From Bacteroidota bacterium (GTDB lineage: Bacteria; Bacteroidota; Bacteroidia; Chitinophagales; Chitinophagaceae): a stretch of DNA of 37,834 nt. Positions 1 to 8,973 of this stretch are shown here, one piece after another. The position numbers and the translations under genes were made by a program. Position 1 is the stretch's first letter; each line of letters starts with the position of its first letter. The stretch lies in contig JAEZDC010000089.1 of assembly GCA_023429825.1 (NCBI GenBank), positions 1-37,834 of the forward strand. The letters are read 5' to 3'. Under the pieces are notes generated by a model. The model made no database searches, was not told the DNA's origin, and saw only the letters and a list, made by a program, of their open reading frames with translations.

Positions 1-2236
1 ACGACTTCTTGATATCATCTGCAGAAATATAGGTTGCCGTGTTTCCTTTTTTAGCAGAGGATGGTATCCAATAACCATCTACGTCACCAAACTTATCTTT
101 CTCTGCAATACCATGACCCGCATAGAAGATGAGCAGGTTATCATTTTCGCCCAATGAACTGCTCTTTACAATGATCGACTGCATTATCTCTTCACGACTC
201 TTATTGTACAGTGTCTCTACGTTCTTGGAGCTGAAGGTGTATTGTGATTCTAAAATTGCCTTAAAATCATTTGCATCCCTTACAGGGTTTTCGAGGTCTG
301 GAATTTTAGGATCAGTATAATCCTTTGCAGCAATGATGATCGCATGATATTGCGGACCTGAAACTGTATTATTTACTATAGGAACGATAATGTCTTCTTC
401 TTTAGGTTGATTGGCATTACCCTGCAGGTTAAACGTCTTCGTTCCTTTATTTCCTTTCTTATCGGTAGCAGTAACTAATAAACTATTAGCTCCTTGTCTA
501 AACGCAACAGCAGTAGTGAAAGTGCCATCTTCTTCTATCTTATCAATACGTATTCCATTCACCGTAACAAAAGAAATACCTGAAGGATCTTTCGCTTTAC
601 CTATCACCTGTGTTTTAGCATTATTCGAAACCACCTGTAATCCTCTGGAACTCTGCGGGCTGATCAGTAGAATCTCCGGCGCAGTCTTATCGTTCACTGC
701 CAGGTCTGCTTTCTTTTTAACAATATCGTCCAGCGCCTGTTTAACATCTGGCTGCATATCGTGAATCACCAAAGCCTGCTCGTATGCTTCTTTGGCTTCT
801 TCAAACCTTGACATTTTTTCGAGGATATACCCTTTGAGTGCGAGAATATCAATGTATGAGTTCTCCCGGGCTTCATTATCCTCATCAGCAGCTACAGAAG
901 AGTATTCTTTAATAGATTGATCGAGCCTGGCTAAAGCATTTTCAAATCTTCCTGCAGGAATATCTTCATGAACTATATTAATATAATGCTTATAGAATTT
1001 CCACTTATCGTCGTCGAGCACTTTGGAATTGGTAGCAAGGAATTTTTCGGCATACATTTTTGCTTTATCCCATTGGTTCAGCCTTACAAGCGGTGAAATG
1101 ACATTAGAAAGGCCTGACTCGGTAGCAGGATTTAAAGTGATGAAGGTTTCATCATCTTTAACAGCTAATTCATAGTTACCCATTTCCTGGTGCATGTACC
1201 CGCGGTAATAATACGGAGTTGAAAGCTTAGGATCTTTCTCCATTGCAGTTTTGTAATCAGCCAACGCAAGTGCATATGCTTTGGTCTTATGATAGAAGTA
1301 ACCTCTTGAAACGTACCTGGTTGCTGCATTGGGTTCCAGGCGTATAGCCTCGTTAAAATCTTTCAAAGCTTCATCATACTGCCTGATGAGTCTAAAAAAT
1401 CCACCCCTCATCACATAATCATTTGCCTTGCCGGATACAGCAACAGCCATGTTATAATCTGCGATAGCCAAAGCGGTATCTCCCAGTATTCGGTATGCTG
1501 TTCCGCGGTTTCTATAGTAAAGAGGCTCCTTCGGTTTTATCTTAATTGCCTCAGAATATTCCTTGATTGCGTTATCATACATTTTTTGATCACGGTATGC
1601 AAGACCTCTTAAATTATATGCATTAGCATTGGCAGGATCTAGTTTAATGATAGTAGTGTGATCGCTGATTGCTTTATCATATTCTTTTTTAGCAGAGTAT
1701 ACATAGCTGCGCAGGCGATAACCATCCACGTCAGTCGGGAAGAATCTTATTATCTGGTTATAGCTATTGATCGCGGCATCATAATCTTTTTTACCGTAAT
1801 AGTAACAATCACCGATCCACCAGTTCATGCTCTTTTTATCTGCGCCATTTTTCAAAGCATCCTGGAAAGCAATGATCGCCTTATCATACTCTTTCTTTTG
1901 ATAATATACCCTTCCCATATTGAAATGAGCATAATGATAATTCGGATCAGTTCGCAATGCATCCTGAAAATCGGCCATGGCAATATCATACTCGGCTTTC
2001 TTGTAAAAAGTGGCACCCCGCCAGTTCAGCGCACTGGTGTAGTTGGGATGTAAATTGATAGCGGAGGAGAATGAAGTGATCGCACTATCGTTACTGTTTC
2101 TGTTTGCCTGGTCGATACCAAGATTGCAAAGCTTGACAGCTTCTGCGCTTTGTGCATTCACATTGATGCTTGTAGCAATCACTATGCAGCAAACCAGCAA
2201 TAATTTCAATGAATCTTCCAAAGCTACTTTATTCAT
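1..2236 (-). CDS. Exported TPR / Ig-like / caspase (peptidase C14) protein, 3' end outside window
   Basis: Open frame read by hand from an ATG at 2236 to the left edge; the C-terminus is not in the window. Residues 1-29 form a signal peptide ending NVNAQ. From about residue 30 to 500 there are roughly ten tetratricopeptide repeats (recurrent W/Y..G...Y..K.YD.A..D/E...A.. pattern). A small all-beta Ig-like segment follows (about 518-600, beginning APEILLISP), then a caspase p20 domain from about 630 with DNLLIFYAGHG; the catalytic His is about residue 708. The catalytic Cys would lie beyond the edge, so activity cannot be judged. It is the last visible gene of a three-gene protease cassette, 7 bp after the LamG-caspase gene. 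Its Ig-caspase half closely resembles that of its neighbour. The leader predicts periplasmic or surface location, unlike intracellular TPR-CHAT defence proteases. TPRs probably bind a partner protein (inference). Confidence 0.88.
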   Translation of the reverse strand, partial: MNKVALEDSLKLLLVCCIVIATSINVNAQSAEAVKLCNLGIDQANRNSNDSAITSFSSAINLHPNYTSALNWRGATFYKKAEYDIAMADFQDALRTDPNYHYAHFNMGRVYYQKKEYDKAIIAFQDALKNGADKKSMNWWIGDCYYYGKKDYDAAINSYNQIIRFFPTDVDGYRLRSYVYSAKKEYDKAISDHTTIIKLDPANANAYNLRGLAYRDQKMYDNAIKEYSEAIKIKPKEPLYYRNRGTAYRILGDTALAIADYNMAVAVSGKANDYVMRGGFFRLIRQYDEALKDFNEAIRLEPNAATRYVSRGYFYHKTKAYALALADYKTAMEKDPKLSTPYYYRGYMHQEMGNYELAVKDDETFITLNPATESGLSNVISPLVRLNQWDKAKMYAEKFLATNSKVLDDDKWKFYKHYINIVHEDIPAGRFENALARLDQSIKEYSSVAADEDNEARENSYIDILALKGYILEKMSRFEEAKEAYEQALVIHDMQPDVKQALDDIVKKKADLAVNDKTAPEILLISPQSSRGLQVVSNNAKTQVIGKAKDPSGISFVTVNGIRIDKIEEDGTFTTAVAFRQGANSLLVTATDKKGNKGTKTFNLQGNANQPKEEDIIVPIVNNTVSGPQYHAIIIAAKDYTDPKIPDLENPVRDANDFKAILESQYTFSSKNVETLYNKSREEIMQSIIVKSSSLGENDNLLIFYAGHGIAEKDKFGDVDGYWIPSSAKKGNTATYISADDIKKS

Positions 2237-2243
2237 TATCCGT

Positions 2244-3887
2244 CTATTTTTTTATAAAAATGAAATCTCCACCCTCATCACCCGCTTCTTTGATCTCCCC
2301 GTACTGTGGCACCTGCCCGTTAGCACTGTTATTAATTACTGCAGCCCGGAAGCTTGCAAACAATTGTGCGGCCGACAAAAACCTGGCATTGTTCTGTTGC
2401 AAGCGCTTCACTAAATATTCTATAAACACACTTTTATCAGGTACTTCCTTGAGCGTTCCACTGGTCATGGCTTTACGACTGGGTAGCTCGTATAATTGTT
2501 TTATATCAGTGGTAGCCGTTGACATGATAGACCTGCTTTTGAATATGCTACCCGCAAAACAGGCGTCTGTGATAAGTAAAGTATGTTTTGATTGAATTGC
2601 ACTGATATACTCTTTGAGATCGGCATTCGTTAACCATGATGAACGATCATTACGTTGCGCATCCGAAGGAAACCAATAACCTTGTTTCCTCTGCTCATCC
2701 CAATATCCATGGCCTGCATAGAAGATCACGAGGTTGTCTTGTGATTTGACTTTTTTAGCAAGAGATTCTAAAGCCTGGAATATCTGTTTGCGTGTTGGGT
2801 TCTTCAACAGTTTCACATCTTCACCTTGAAAAGTGTATTTAGAAGACAGAACGTTGAATAATGATGTAGCATCTGCGACGGGCTGATCAAGATCTGTGAT
2901 CGCATCGTCGGCGTAGTCCTGAACGCCAATCACCAATGCGTAATACTTCCCCTTCGATGAAACTTCATTAACAGGATTAACTACCGGTATTACCGGCTCT
3001 TCCTCCCTGGCTACATAAAACCTGTATTGTCCTATGTTATTCTTTTTATCGATCGCTACAATGTTGATCGTATTGTCACCTTTACCTAAAGGCAGGTTTG
3101 CATTGAAATTTCCTTTCTCTTCCAAACGGGCCTGTACACCATTGATCGTGATGCTTTGTACGCCGCTTTCGTCCTTTGCTATACCCTTGATCACCAGTGA
3201 AGAACCTGTTTCTACCACTTTCAACCCCCTGGTAACAGCAGGTTGTAATAATTCTATCTCGGGCCCTGATCTATCTTCCGGCAGGTAAGCGATCTTCAGG
3301 TAATCGATAGCAATTGTTTTGATGCTTCCTATCTGAAATGCCACATGCTGTATTGTTTGATTATTGTACTGCATGCTATGAACTTGCTTTCCATTTATGG
3401 AAAAGGAGATGGTTTGATCTTTTTTAGTGATCCTGCCGGTATTTAAGGCATTATTATTTTTTGCGATGATATCATCTACCGTCCAATCCTGTAGTGATTT
3501 AGCGCCTTGTGTCACTACCCAATGCCCGTTAGACAAAGTCCATAAGCCATATGTGTTCTCACCTTTGCTGTCAAAGAAACAAATGAGCCCACTACCCCAG
3601 TCTTCACTTCCCTGTATTTGTATAAAAGACCATTCAATATAAAAATCACGGTTTTTGTCTATCGGCGGGATATTCGGATTGGTCTGCCACCAGGTAGTAT
3701 TTTCTTTTTTACTCGAGAAATAATAGTATCCATTCTTTATTTCCCTGTTATTGAAATCATTACTGGTAACATTCCAATTGTTTTTATTGTTATTGAAGTC
3801 ATCAAAGAAGAATATCTCTTCCTGGCCTATTCCGTTAAAGGTGAACAATACCGATACCAGCAGGATGGCTAATCTTACACTCGTCAT
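2244..3887 (-). CDS. Exported LamG-like / Ig-like / caspase (peptidase C14) protease
   Basis: This 547-residue protein has a signal peptide ending NGIGQ. Residues about 24-200 look like a concanavalin/LamG-type beta-sandwich (FFDDFNNNKNNW, then many Trp/aromatic strands), a fold that often binds sugars. An Ig-like module follows at about 208-290 (GPEIELLQP... DNTINIVAIDKKNN). The caspase domain starts near residue 315 (YYALVIGVQDYA). The His-Cys dyad is intact: H393 in YAGHGYW and C443 in LLITDACFAGS. Bacterial C14 peptidases cleave after basic or acidic residues; the specificity here cannot be read from sequence. The start lies 13 bp downstream of the papain-like gene and the stop 7 bp before the TPR-caspase start, so one transcript is likely. 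No type IX C-terminal sorting domain is evident; the chain ends GGDFIFIKK. Confidence 0.9.
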   Translation of the reverse strand: MTSVRLAILLVSVLFTFNGIGQEEIFFFDDFNNNKNNWNVTSNDFNNREIKNGYYYFSSKKENTTWWQTNPNIPPIDKNRDFYIEWSFIQIQGSEDWGSGLICFFDSKGENTYGLWTLSNGHWVVTQGAKSLQDWTVDDIIAKNNNALNTGRITKKDQTISFSINGKQVHSMQYNNQTIQHVAFQIGSIKTIAIDYLKIAYLPEDRSGPEIELLQPAVTRGLKVVETGSSLVIKGIAKDESGVQSITINGVQARLEEKGNFNANLPLGKGDNTINIVAIDKKNNIGQYRFYVAREEEPVIPVVNPVNEVSSKGKYYALVIGVQDYADDAITDLDQPVADATSLFNVLSSKYTFQGEDVKLLKNPTRKQIFQALESLAKKVKSQDNLVIFYAGHGYWDEQRKQGYWFPSDAQRNDRSSWLTNADLKEYISAIQSKHTLLITDACFAGSIFKSRSIMSTATTDIKQLYELPSRKAMTSGTLKEVPDKSVFIEYLVKRLQQNNARFLSAAQLFASFRAAVINNSANGQVPQYGEIKEAGDEGGDFIFIKK

Positions 3888-3900
3888 TATGGGAATATTT

Positions 3901-5310
3901 TTACTTATGATCCATCTCCACCATCAAGGCTACTATGCTTTTACCATTGCTGAACCCTTCGAAGCCGATCTTGTCTTTTGAGAATTTGATGTGCTTCGGT
4001 TCCACCATGTCTTTACCGATCACCTTGTAGATCCTTTCACTAAAGGTGCCCTGCTGGCTGGTAATATTGCTAATGATGTTATTTATATCTAAAGATGTTT
4101 TACTGTACAGAATACATAAAAAATCTTTACCCGGTTGTTTATCAAATTCTATGAAGTGGTCTTCATCCGGAATGGCCACGTCATTTTTCCTGTCTGTCAA
4201 TGCAGCGCTGATACCATCTTCGTAGGGAAATATTTTAGTTACGGCATTAGAAAGATCAGAACTGATAGCATACACAAATGCAGGCTCATTATTACTGATG
4301 TATATCCTGAACCTTGTTCCTGAAGAATATGAATTCGCTACCTGGTAAATGGTGAGCGGGCCGGGAACCGTTTGTGCGGGCACTACAGAAAGCCCTCTCG
4401 TAGACATCAACAGGTTGGCAGGCATTTGCATACCGGTGGATAAGACCAGCTTCAATTGGCCAGACAAGTCTGCCAGTTCCGGCTTAGGCGCAGGTAAGTC
4501 TACCATTTCAAATGCATACTTTACAAAGTTTGCGAAGTCGTCATACTTCACCCAGATATAACCTTTGTTACCCCACCCTGTTCCCCAACTGTTTTGGATC
4601 TCGAAAGCCTCTTTCGCATTATCATACCCTACAACGCACATTGCATGGCCACCATAACTGTTAAGCGGTTCTTCTTTTGGCACCCATACATCTTTCGCGT
4701 TATTGAAGGATGGAGGGCATATCATTCCTATGATAACAGGCTTCTTTTCTGATAATGATTTTTTAACTGCCTGTATTTTAGCCGAAGCCGTGGCATCTGC
4801 ATCAAATATTTTATGGAAGTCTTTTATTTTAGCATTAGAAGCAAGCCTGATCTGGTGGTCTGAAACAGCAGGCACACATAGATCAGAAAGGTCTTTATAG
4901 CTTACATCGCCAGTGGTCTTCAAAAGCTCTAATGCTGTAAGTATGCTCGAACCTCCCTCGCAGCCAGCATCGGTAGGCTTCAATAAGCGGAAGAGGAAGG
5001 CTGGTGAATAAGCCCAGGCCGTGATACTATCCTTGTTGGTCCAGTTTTGTTTAATGGCTTCTACTATGGTTCTGCCGCAATAGCCAACAGACCATGCCGT
5101 ACAGGTACCATGATTTCCCTGGCTTTTGGGATGTGGTGCATACTTCTTAATGGATGCAGACTCAGGCACATTGTCTAAAGACCTCGTGAGCTTAGCTTTT
5201 TTAGGGACCATTGAATATCCGGCATCATCAAAATCAAGTCCGCGGGATTGGGCGATAACGTTAAAAGACAGGAATAACCCTGCCAGGGGTAGAAGCGCAA
5301 GTTTTCTCAT
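3901..5310 (-). CDS. Exported papain-like (C1) cysteine protease with DUF4384-like C-terminal domain
   Basis: This 469-residue protein has a signal peptide of about 20 residues ending NVIAQ. The catalytic core is clear: oxyanion Gln64 and nucleophile Cys70 in SQGNHGTCTAWS, His222 in GGHAMCVVGYD, and Asn240 in IQNSWGTGWG. Only about 45 residues separate the leader from the active-site region, so a classical I29 inhibitory propeptide is absent. Residues about 310-420 (PLTIYQVANSYSSGTRFRIY ... PGKDFLCILYS) resemble DUF4384, a beta-rich domain often attached to caspase-like and kinase-like proteins; this assignment is from pattern only. It is the first gene of the cassette and faces the tricorn-like gene across a 188-bp divergent promoter region. 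Encoding it with two caspases suggests a proteolytic cascade or shared substrate, which is inference. Confidence 0.88.
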   Translation of the reverse strand: MRKLALLPLAGLFLSFNVIAQSRGLDFDDAGYSMVPKKAKLTRSLDNVPESASIKKYAPHPKSQGNHGTCTAWSVGYCGRTIVEAIKQNWTNKDSITAWAYSPAFLFRLLKPTDAGCEGGSSILTALELLKTTGDVSYKDLSDLCVPAVSDHQIRLASNAKIKDFHKIFDADATASAKIQAVKKSLSEKKPVIIGMICPPSFNNAKDVWVPKEEPLNSYGGHAMCVVGYDNAKEAFEIQNSWGTGWGNKGYIWVKYDDFANFVKYAFEMVDLPAPKPELADLSGQLKLVLSTGMQMPANLLMSTRGLSVVPAQTVPGPLTIYQVANSYSSGTRFRIYISNNEPAFVYAISSDLSNAVTKIFPYEDGISAALTDRKNDVAIPDEDHFIEFDKQPGKDFLCILYSKTSLDINNIISNITSQQGTFSERIYKVIGKDMVEPKHIKFSKDKIGFEGFSNGKSIVALMVEMDHK

Positions 5311-5498
5311 CTGAGTGGTTTTCTTAATGGATATGCAATTTATGCCATTCTACCCTAAAGAACACACATGCTTATTGCCACTTTATAGTCATTTGTTCTG
5401 TACCGTTTTATTAGTGAATAAAAGGTGGAATATTAAGTGGAAATGCCATTCATAATTCAGTGATCTATCAAATTACTATCATTCTTTATATTTCACCT

Positions 5499-8400
5499 AT
5501 GAAACCACTAATGCTACTACTACTCATTGTGCTGCTCTGCATGAACGCACAGGCGCAAAACGCGAAACCTTATTTCTACGACGCCGCCCTTTCTCCAACC
5601 ACCAACGAAATAGTATTTGTTTCCGGTGGAGATATCTGGACAGTCTCTGCCAATGGCGGCGAAGCCAGGTTGCTCGTATCTAATCCTGCAATGGAGACAA
5701 GACCACTCTATTCACCTGATGGAAAATTTCTTGCCTTTAACTCCCAACGCACAGGCAACGGCGACATTTATGTATTGAATATCGCCAGCGGCACCCTCAA
5801 CCGCATCACTTACGATGATGGTTTAGATGATCTGCATAACTGGTCGGCAGACGGGCAATACATCTACTTTTCTTCAACTGCAAGGGATGTAGCAGGTATG
5901 AGAGATATCTATCGTGTAAAGGCTTCGGGCGGTACACCGATGCTTGTGAGCGATAACCGGTATGTTGCAGAATACTTTGCTGCTCCTGCTCCCGATAATA
6001 AAACCATTGCTTTTGTTGGAAGGGGATTTGGCGCTACCCAATGGTGGAGGAATGGAAGAAGCCACATCGATGAATCGGAGATATGGCTGATGGATGAACA
6101 GACCAAGAAATACACCCAGCTTACACAACGCGGTGCCAAACAGTTATGGCCAATGTGGAGCCCCGACGGAAAGACATTGTACTACGTATCTGACCGCAAC
6201 GGCGAACAGAATATCTGGATGCATCCTGTGAACGGAACTGCCAAACAGATCACCAGCTTCAAAAATGGACGAGTATTGTTCCCTTCAATTTCTAAAGATG
6301 GAAAGACCATCGTGTTTGAAAGAGACTTTGCAGTATGGAAGATGGATCTTGGTTCTAACGACGCCAAACCGGTGAACATCTCGTTAAAAGGTGTTGCTGC
6401 ATCTAACGCCACAGAATTACTTCGCTTGCAAAATGGATTCTCCGAATTAGCTGTTTCTCCTGATGGAAAGAAAGTTGCTTTCATTGCGCAGGGCGAATTG
6501 TTTGTAGCAGGTACTAAAGATGGGGGTGACGCTACCAGAGTAACCACTACTGTGGGAATGGAATCATCGCCTGTATGGACAAAGAATAGTAACAGCGTTA
6601 TCTATACCTCGGATCGTAATGATAAAGAGAACATCTATCAATATGATTTCATCACCGGTAAAGAAACACAACTCACCAGTGTAAAAGCAGATGATGGTTC
6701 ATTGAAACTATCACCTGATGGCAAGAAGCTTGCTTTCGTTCGCAATGGTAAAGAATTACTGGTGCTGGATCTTACCTCTAAAAAAGAAACATCATTAGCC
6801 AAAGCACCGCTCAGCTTCTCTCCTATCAACAGTGGTGGCGATTATAGCTGGTCGCCTGATGGCAAGCACATTGCTTATGCCGCATTCGGTGCAAAGGCAT
6901 TACGTAATGTGTACATTGTTCCTTCTGCAGGTGGTGAATCGAAGCCTGTATCATTCCTTGGCAACACGTTTGGCGGCGATGTTGTTTGGGGCAATGACGG
7001 CAGATCGATCTTGTTCGTAACACAACAACGTACCGAGAACGGACAGGTAGCAAGAGTTGACCTGCAACCGCGTTTACCACGTTTTCGTGAAGACCAGTTC
7101 AGGGATCTTTTCTCCGACCCCGCAACGCCTGCAAAACCTAAAACAGATACTGCTGTGGATTCACTTACTTCAACGCCATCTGCAAATAAGAATATCGTGT
7201 ATGAAGGTATCCGTGACAGGCTCAGTCTTTTACCACTGGGGATGGACGTTAATTCTATCGACATCAGTAAAGATGGCAATACACTCATCATCGTGGCTGT
7301 GAATGCAGGACAAACCAATATTTATTCTTATTCTTTAGATGAATTATCGAAAGAAGCTGCAGTGATGAAACAACTCACTTCCACTCCGGGCTTCAAAAGT
7401 TCTGTGCAGTTGAGTAATGATGGTAAAGAGGTTTATTATATTGAAGGTGGTCGCATCAACAGCATCAATATCGACAATAAGCAGGTGAAGAACATTGCGG
7501 TTACTGCAGAGATGAGCGTGGACTTTCACGAACGCAAGATGGAGGTATTCAACCAGGCCTGGGAAATGCAGGATAAAGGCTTTTACGATGAGAAGTTTCA
7601 CGGGGCAGACTGGGATGCGATCAAAACGCAATACCAACCTTATATCGAAGGTTCGCAGACAGCGGACGAGATGAGAAGGATACTCGGGCTGATGGTGGGT
7701 GAGCTCAATGCAAGTCATAGTGGTGTTAGCTCAAGTGCGAATCCGGTATTTAACATTGGTAAGCTGGGCGTTCGCTTTGATCGCGATGCTTATGAGAAGA
7801 ATGGAGTATTCAGGATCACGGAAGTACTCGCTTCCGGCCCGGCTGCATTAAGCAGTAAGATCCGTGCGGGTGATGTGATCACTGCTATAGACGGTGTTGC
7901 ATTGAATGCGAGTACTAACCTTGACGCATTACTGGAGAATAAAGTAAACAGGCGGGTATTGCTTACTATTTCATCTAACGACGCCAAAACGGAAGTGGCA
8001 TTGAAACCTGTGAACTTTAATACAGAAAAAGGTTTGGTGTACAGGCAATGGGTACAACAGAACCGTGAATATGTTGCTAAGATGAGTAATGGAAGATTGG
8101 GTTATGTGCATATGATAGATATGGGACAAAGTTCTCTCGACCAGTTACACCTGGACATAGATGCACAGAATCAAAACAAGGATGGTGTAGTAGTAGATGT
8201 TCGTAATAACAACGGCGGATTTGTAAATGCCTACGCAATCGATGTACTCAGCCGCAAAGGTTATATGAATATGCAGGTGAGAGGATTGCCTGAAGCACCC
8301 GCAAGAACACAACTGGGGCAAAGAGCATTAGACAGACCAACGATCTTAGTGACCAATCAACATTCGCTGAGTGATGCTGAAGATTTCACAGAAGGTTACC

Positions 8401-8657
8401 GCACACTTCAACTAGGAAAAGTTGTAGGTGAACCTACTGCAGGATGGATCATCTTCACTTCTAACATTACGTTGTTTGATGGTACCGTTGTGCGATTGCC
8501 TTTTATCAAGATCACGGATCATGAAGGAAAGAACATGGAGCTGGCGCCAAGACAGGTAGATATACCTGTAACCAATGCACTGGGTGCTGCAGGTGATGCA
8601 CAGTTGGATACTGCGGTGAAGGAGTTGTTGAAACAAATTGATGCAAAGAAGAAGTAG
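5499..8657 (+). CDS. Exported tricorn-type S41 serine protease
   Basis: ATG at 5499 is preferred over an upstream GTG (5460) because it begins a signal peptide (MKPLMLLLLIVLLC, ending NAQAQ); the product is 1052 residues, near tricorn length. Residues about 25-330 and 330-640 contain repeated TolB/WD40-like blades (SPDGKFLAFNSQRTGNGDIY, WSPDGKTLYYVSDRNGEQNI) forming two propellers. A C1-type region, a PDZ domain (about 750-840, GDVITAIDGV) and an S41 catalytic domain follow. Tricorn active-site positions are matched: S739-H740 (NASHSG), nucleophile S958 (HSLSDAEDF) and E1014 (NMELAPRQVDIPV). In archaea tricorn trims peptides into short products in the cytosol; the leader here puts it in the periplasm, so envelope peptide degradation is likely. 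It is divergent from the caspase/papain cassette and ends before a clear terminator. Confidence 0.93.
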   Translation: MKPLMLLLLIVLLCMNAQAQNAKPYFYDAALSPTTNEIVFVSGGDIWTVSANGGEARLLVSNPAMETRPLYSPDGKFLAFNSQRTGNGDIYVLNIASGTLNRITYDDGLDDLHNWSADGQYIYFSSTARDVAGMRDIYRVKASGGTPMLVSDNRYVAEYFAAPAPDNKTIAFVGRGFGATQWWRNGRSHIDESEIWLMDEQTKKYTQLTQRGAKQLWPMWSPDGKTLYYVSDRNGEQNIWMHPVNGTAKQITSFKNGRVLFPSISKDGKTIVFERDFAVWKMDLGSNDAKPVNISLKGVAASNATELLRLQNGFSELAVSPDGKKVAFIAQGELFVAGTKDGGDATRVTTTVGMESSPVWTKNSNSVIYTSDRNDKENIYQYDFITGKETQLTSVKADDGSLKLSPDGKKLAFVRNGKELLVLDLTSKKETSLAKAPLSFSPINSGGDYSWSPDGKHIAYAAFGAKALRNVYIVPSAGGESKPVSFLGNTFGGDVVWGNDGRSILFVTQQRTENGQVARVDLQPRLPRFREDQFRDLFSDPATPAKPKTDTAVDSLTSTPSANKNIVYEGIRDRLSLLPLGMDVNSIDISKDGNTLIIVAVNAGQTNIYSYSLDELSKEAAVMKQLTSTPGFKSSVQLSNDGKEVYYIEGGRINSINIDNKQVKNIAVTAEMSVDFHERKMEVFNQAWEMQDKGFYDEKFHGADWDAIKTQYQPYIEGSQTADEMRRILGLMVGELNASHSGVSSSANPVFNIGKLGVRFDRDAYEKNGVFRITEVLASGPAALSSKIRAGDVITAIDGVALNASTNLDALLENKVNRRVLLTISSNDAKTEVALKPVNFNTEKGLVYRQWVQQNREYVAKMSNGRLGYVHMIDMGQSSLDQLHLDIDAQNQNKDGVVVDVRNNNGGFVNAYAIDVLSRKGYMNMQVRGLPEAPARTQLGQRALDRPTILVTNQHSLSDAEDFTEGYRTLQLGKVVGEPTAGWIIFTSNITLFDGTVVRLPFIKITDHEGKNMELAPRQVDIPVTNALGAAGDAQLDTAVKELLKQIDAKKK

Positions 8658-8973
8658 ATCATCACAACCTGTCAGATTCTGAAACCTGGCAGTTTGATGT
8701 TATATATGAAGGCGGCTTATGCCGCCTTTGTCTTATTTACTTTTTGTCTAGACACAAAAAGTAACAAAAAAGTCAAGAACGGATGATATTCAGCACATCC
8801 GCTCACAGCGCCCTGATGTAGCTTTTGTACTACTGAGACTTCAAGTGGTAAGCCTTGATCAATACATGAAGGTGCTGATGAAATGTATGTAGCCATCATT
8901 TTTTATATGCAGAAACCATCTAACATCCAATATCTAATATCCAGCATCGCCCTCTATTTTACACTATCAGCTT
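8658..8973. other. Gene-free gap with degenerate palindromes and a decayed lysine-rich reading frame
   Basis: This 316-bp gap lies between two convergent genes. At 8668-8696 there are two degenerate copies of an AACCTGnCAG-type palindrome in tandem, followed by the terminator at 8708-8731. From about 8726 the plus strand reads as a short frame (FTFCLDTKSNKKVKNG) that hits stops at once. It looks like a remnant or part of an intergenic repeat rather than a gene. A 60-codon minus-strand frame at 8717-8899 has no signal peptide or recognisable domain and I do not call it. The remainder up to 8973 shows nothing I can identify. Confidence 0.45.
8708..8731 (+). terminator. Rho-independent terminator after the tricorn-like gene
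   Basis: A perfect 6-bp G/C stem, GGCGGC at 8711-8716 and GCCGCC at 8721-8726, with a TTAT loop and flanking AA/TT pairs, is followed by TTTGTCTT. It lies 50 bp after the stop at 8657. The T tract is interrupted, so strength is uncertain. Confidence 0.65.

Noticed and set aside
1..5310. Interpretation of the caspase cassette as a known CRISPR-linked or Avs-type defence system
   Set aside because: All three proteins carry signal peptides and there are no NTPase, Cas or nucleotide-sensing genes next to them, so an intracellular defence assignment is not supported.
6826..7318. Minus-strand reading frames inside the tricorn-like gene
   Set aside because: They are antisense shadows of a well-supported plus-strand protease with intact motifs and have no domain signature of their own.
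8717..8899. 60-codon minus-strand frame after the tricorn gene
   Set aside because: It has no leader or family motif and overlaps the terminator and the decayed repeat sequence.
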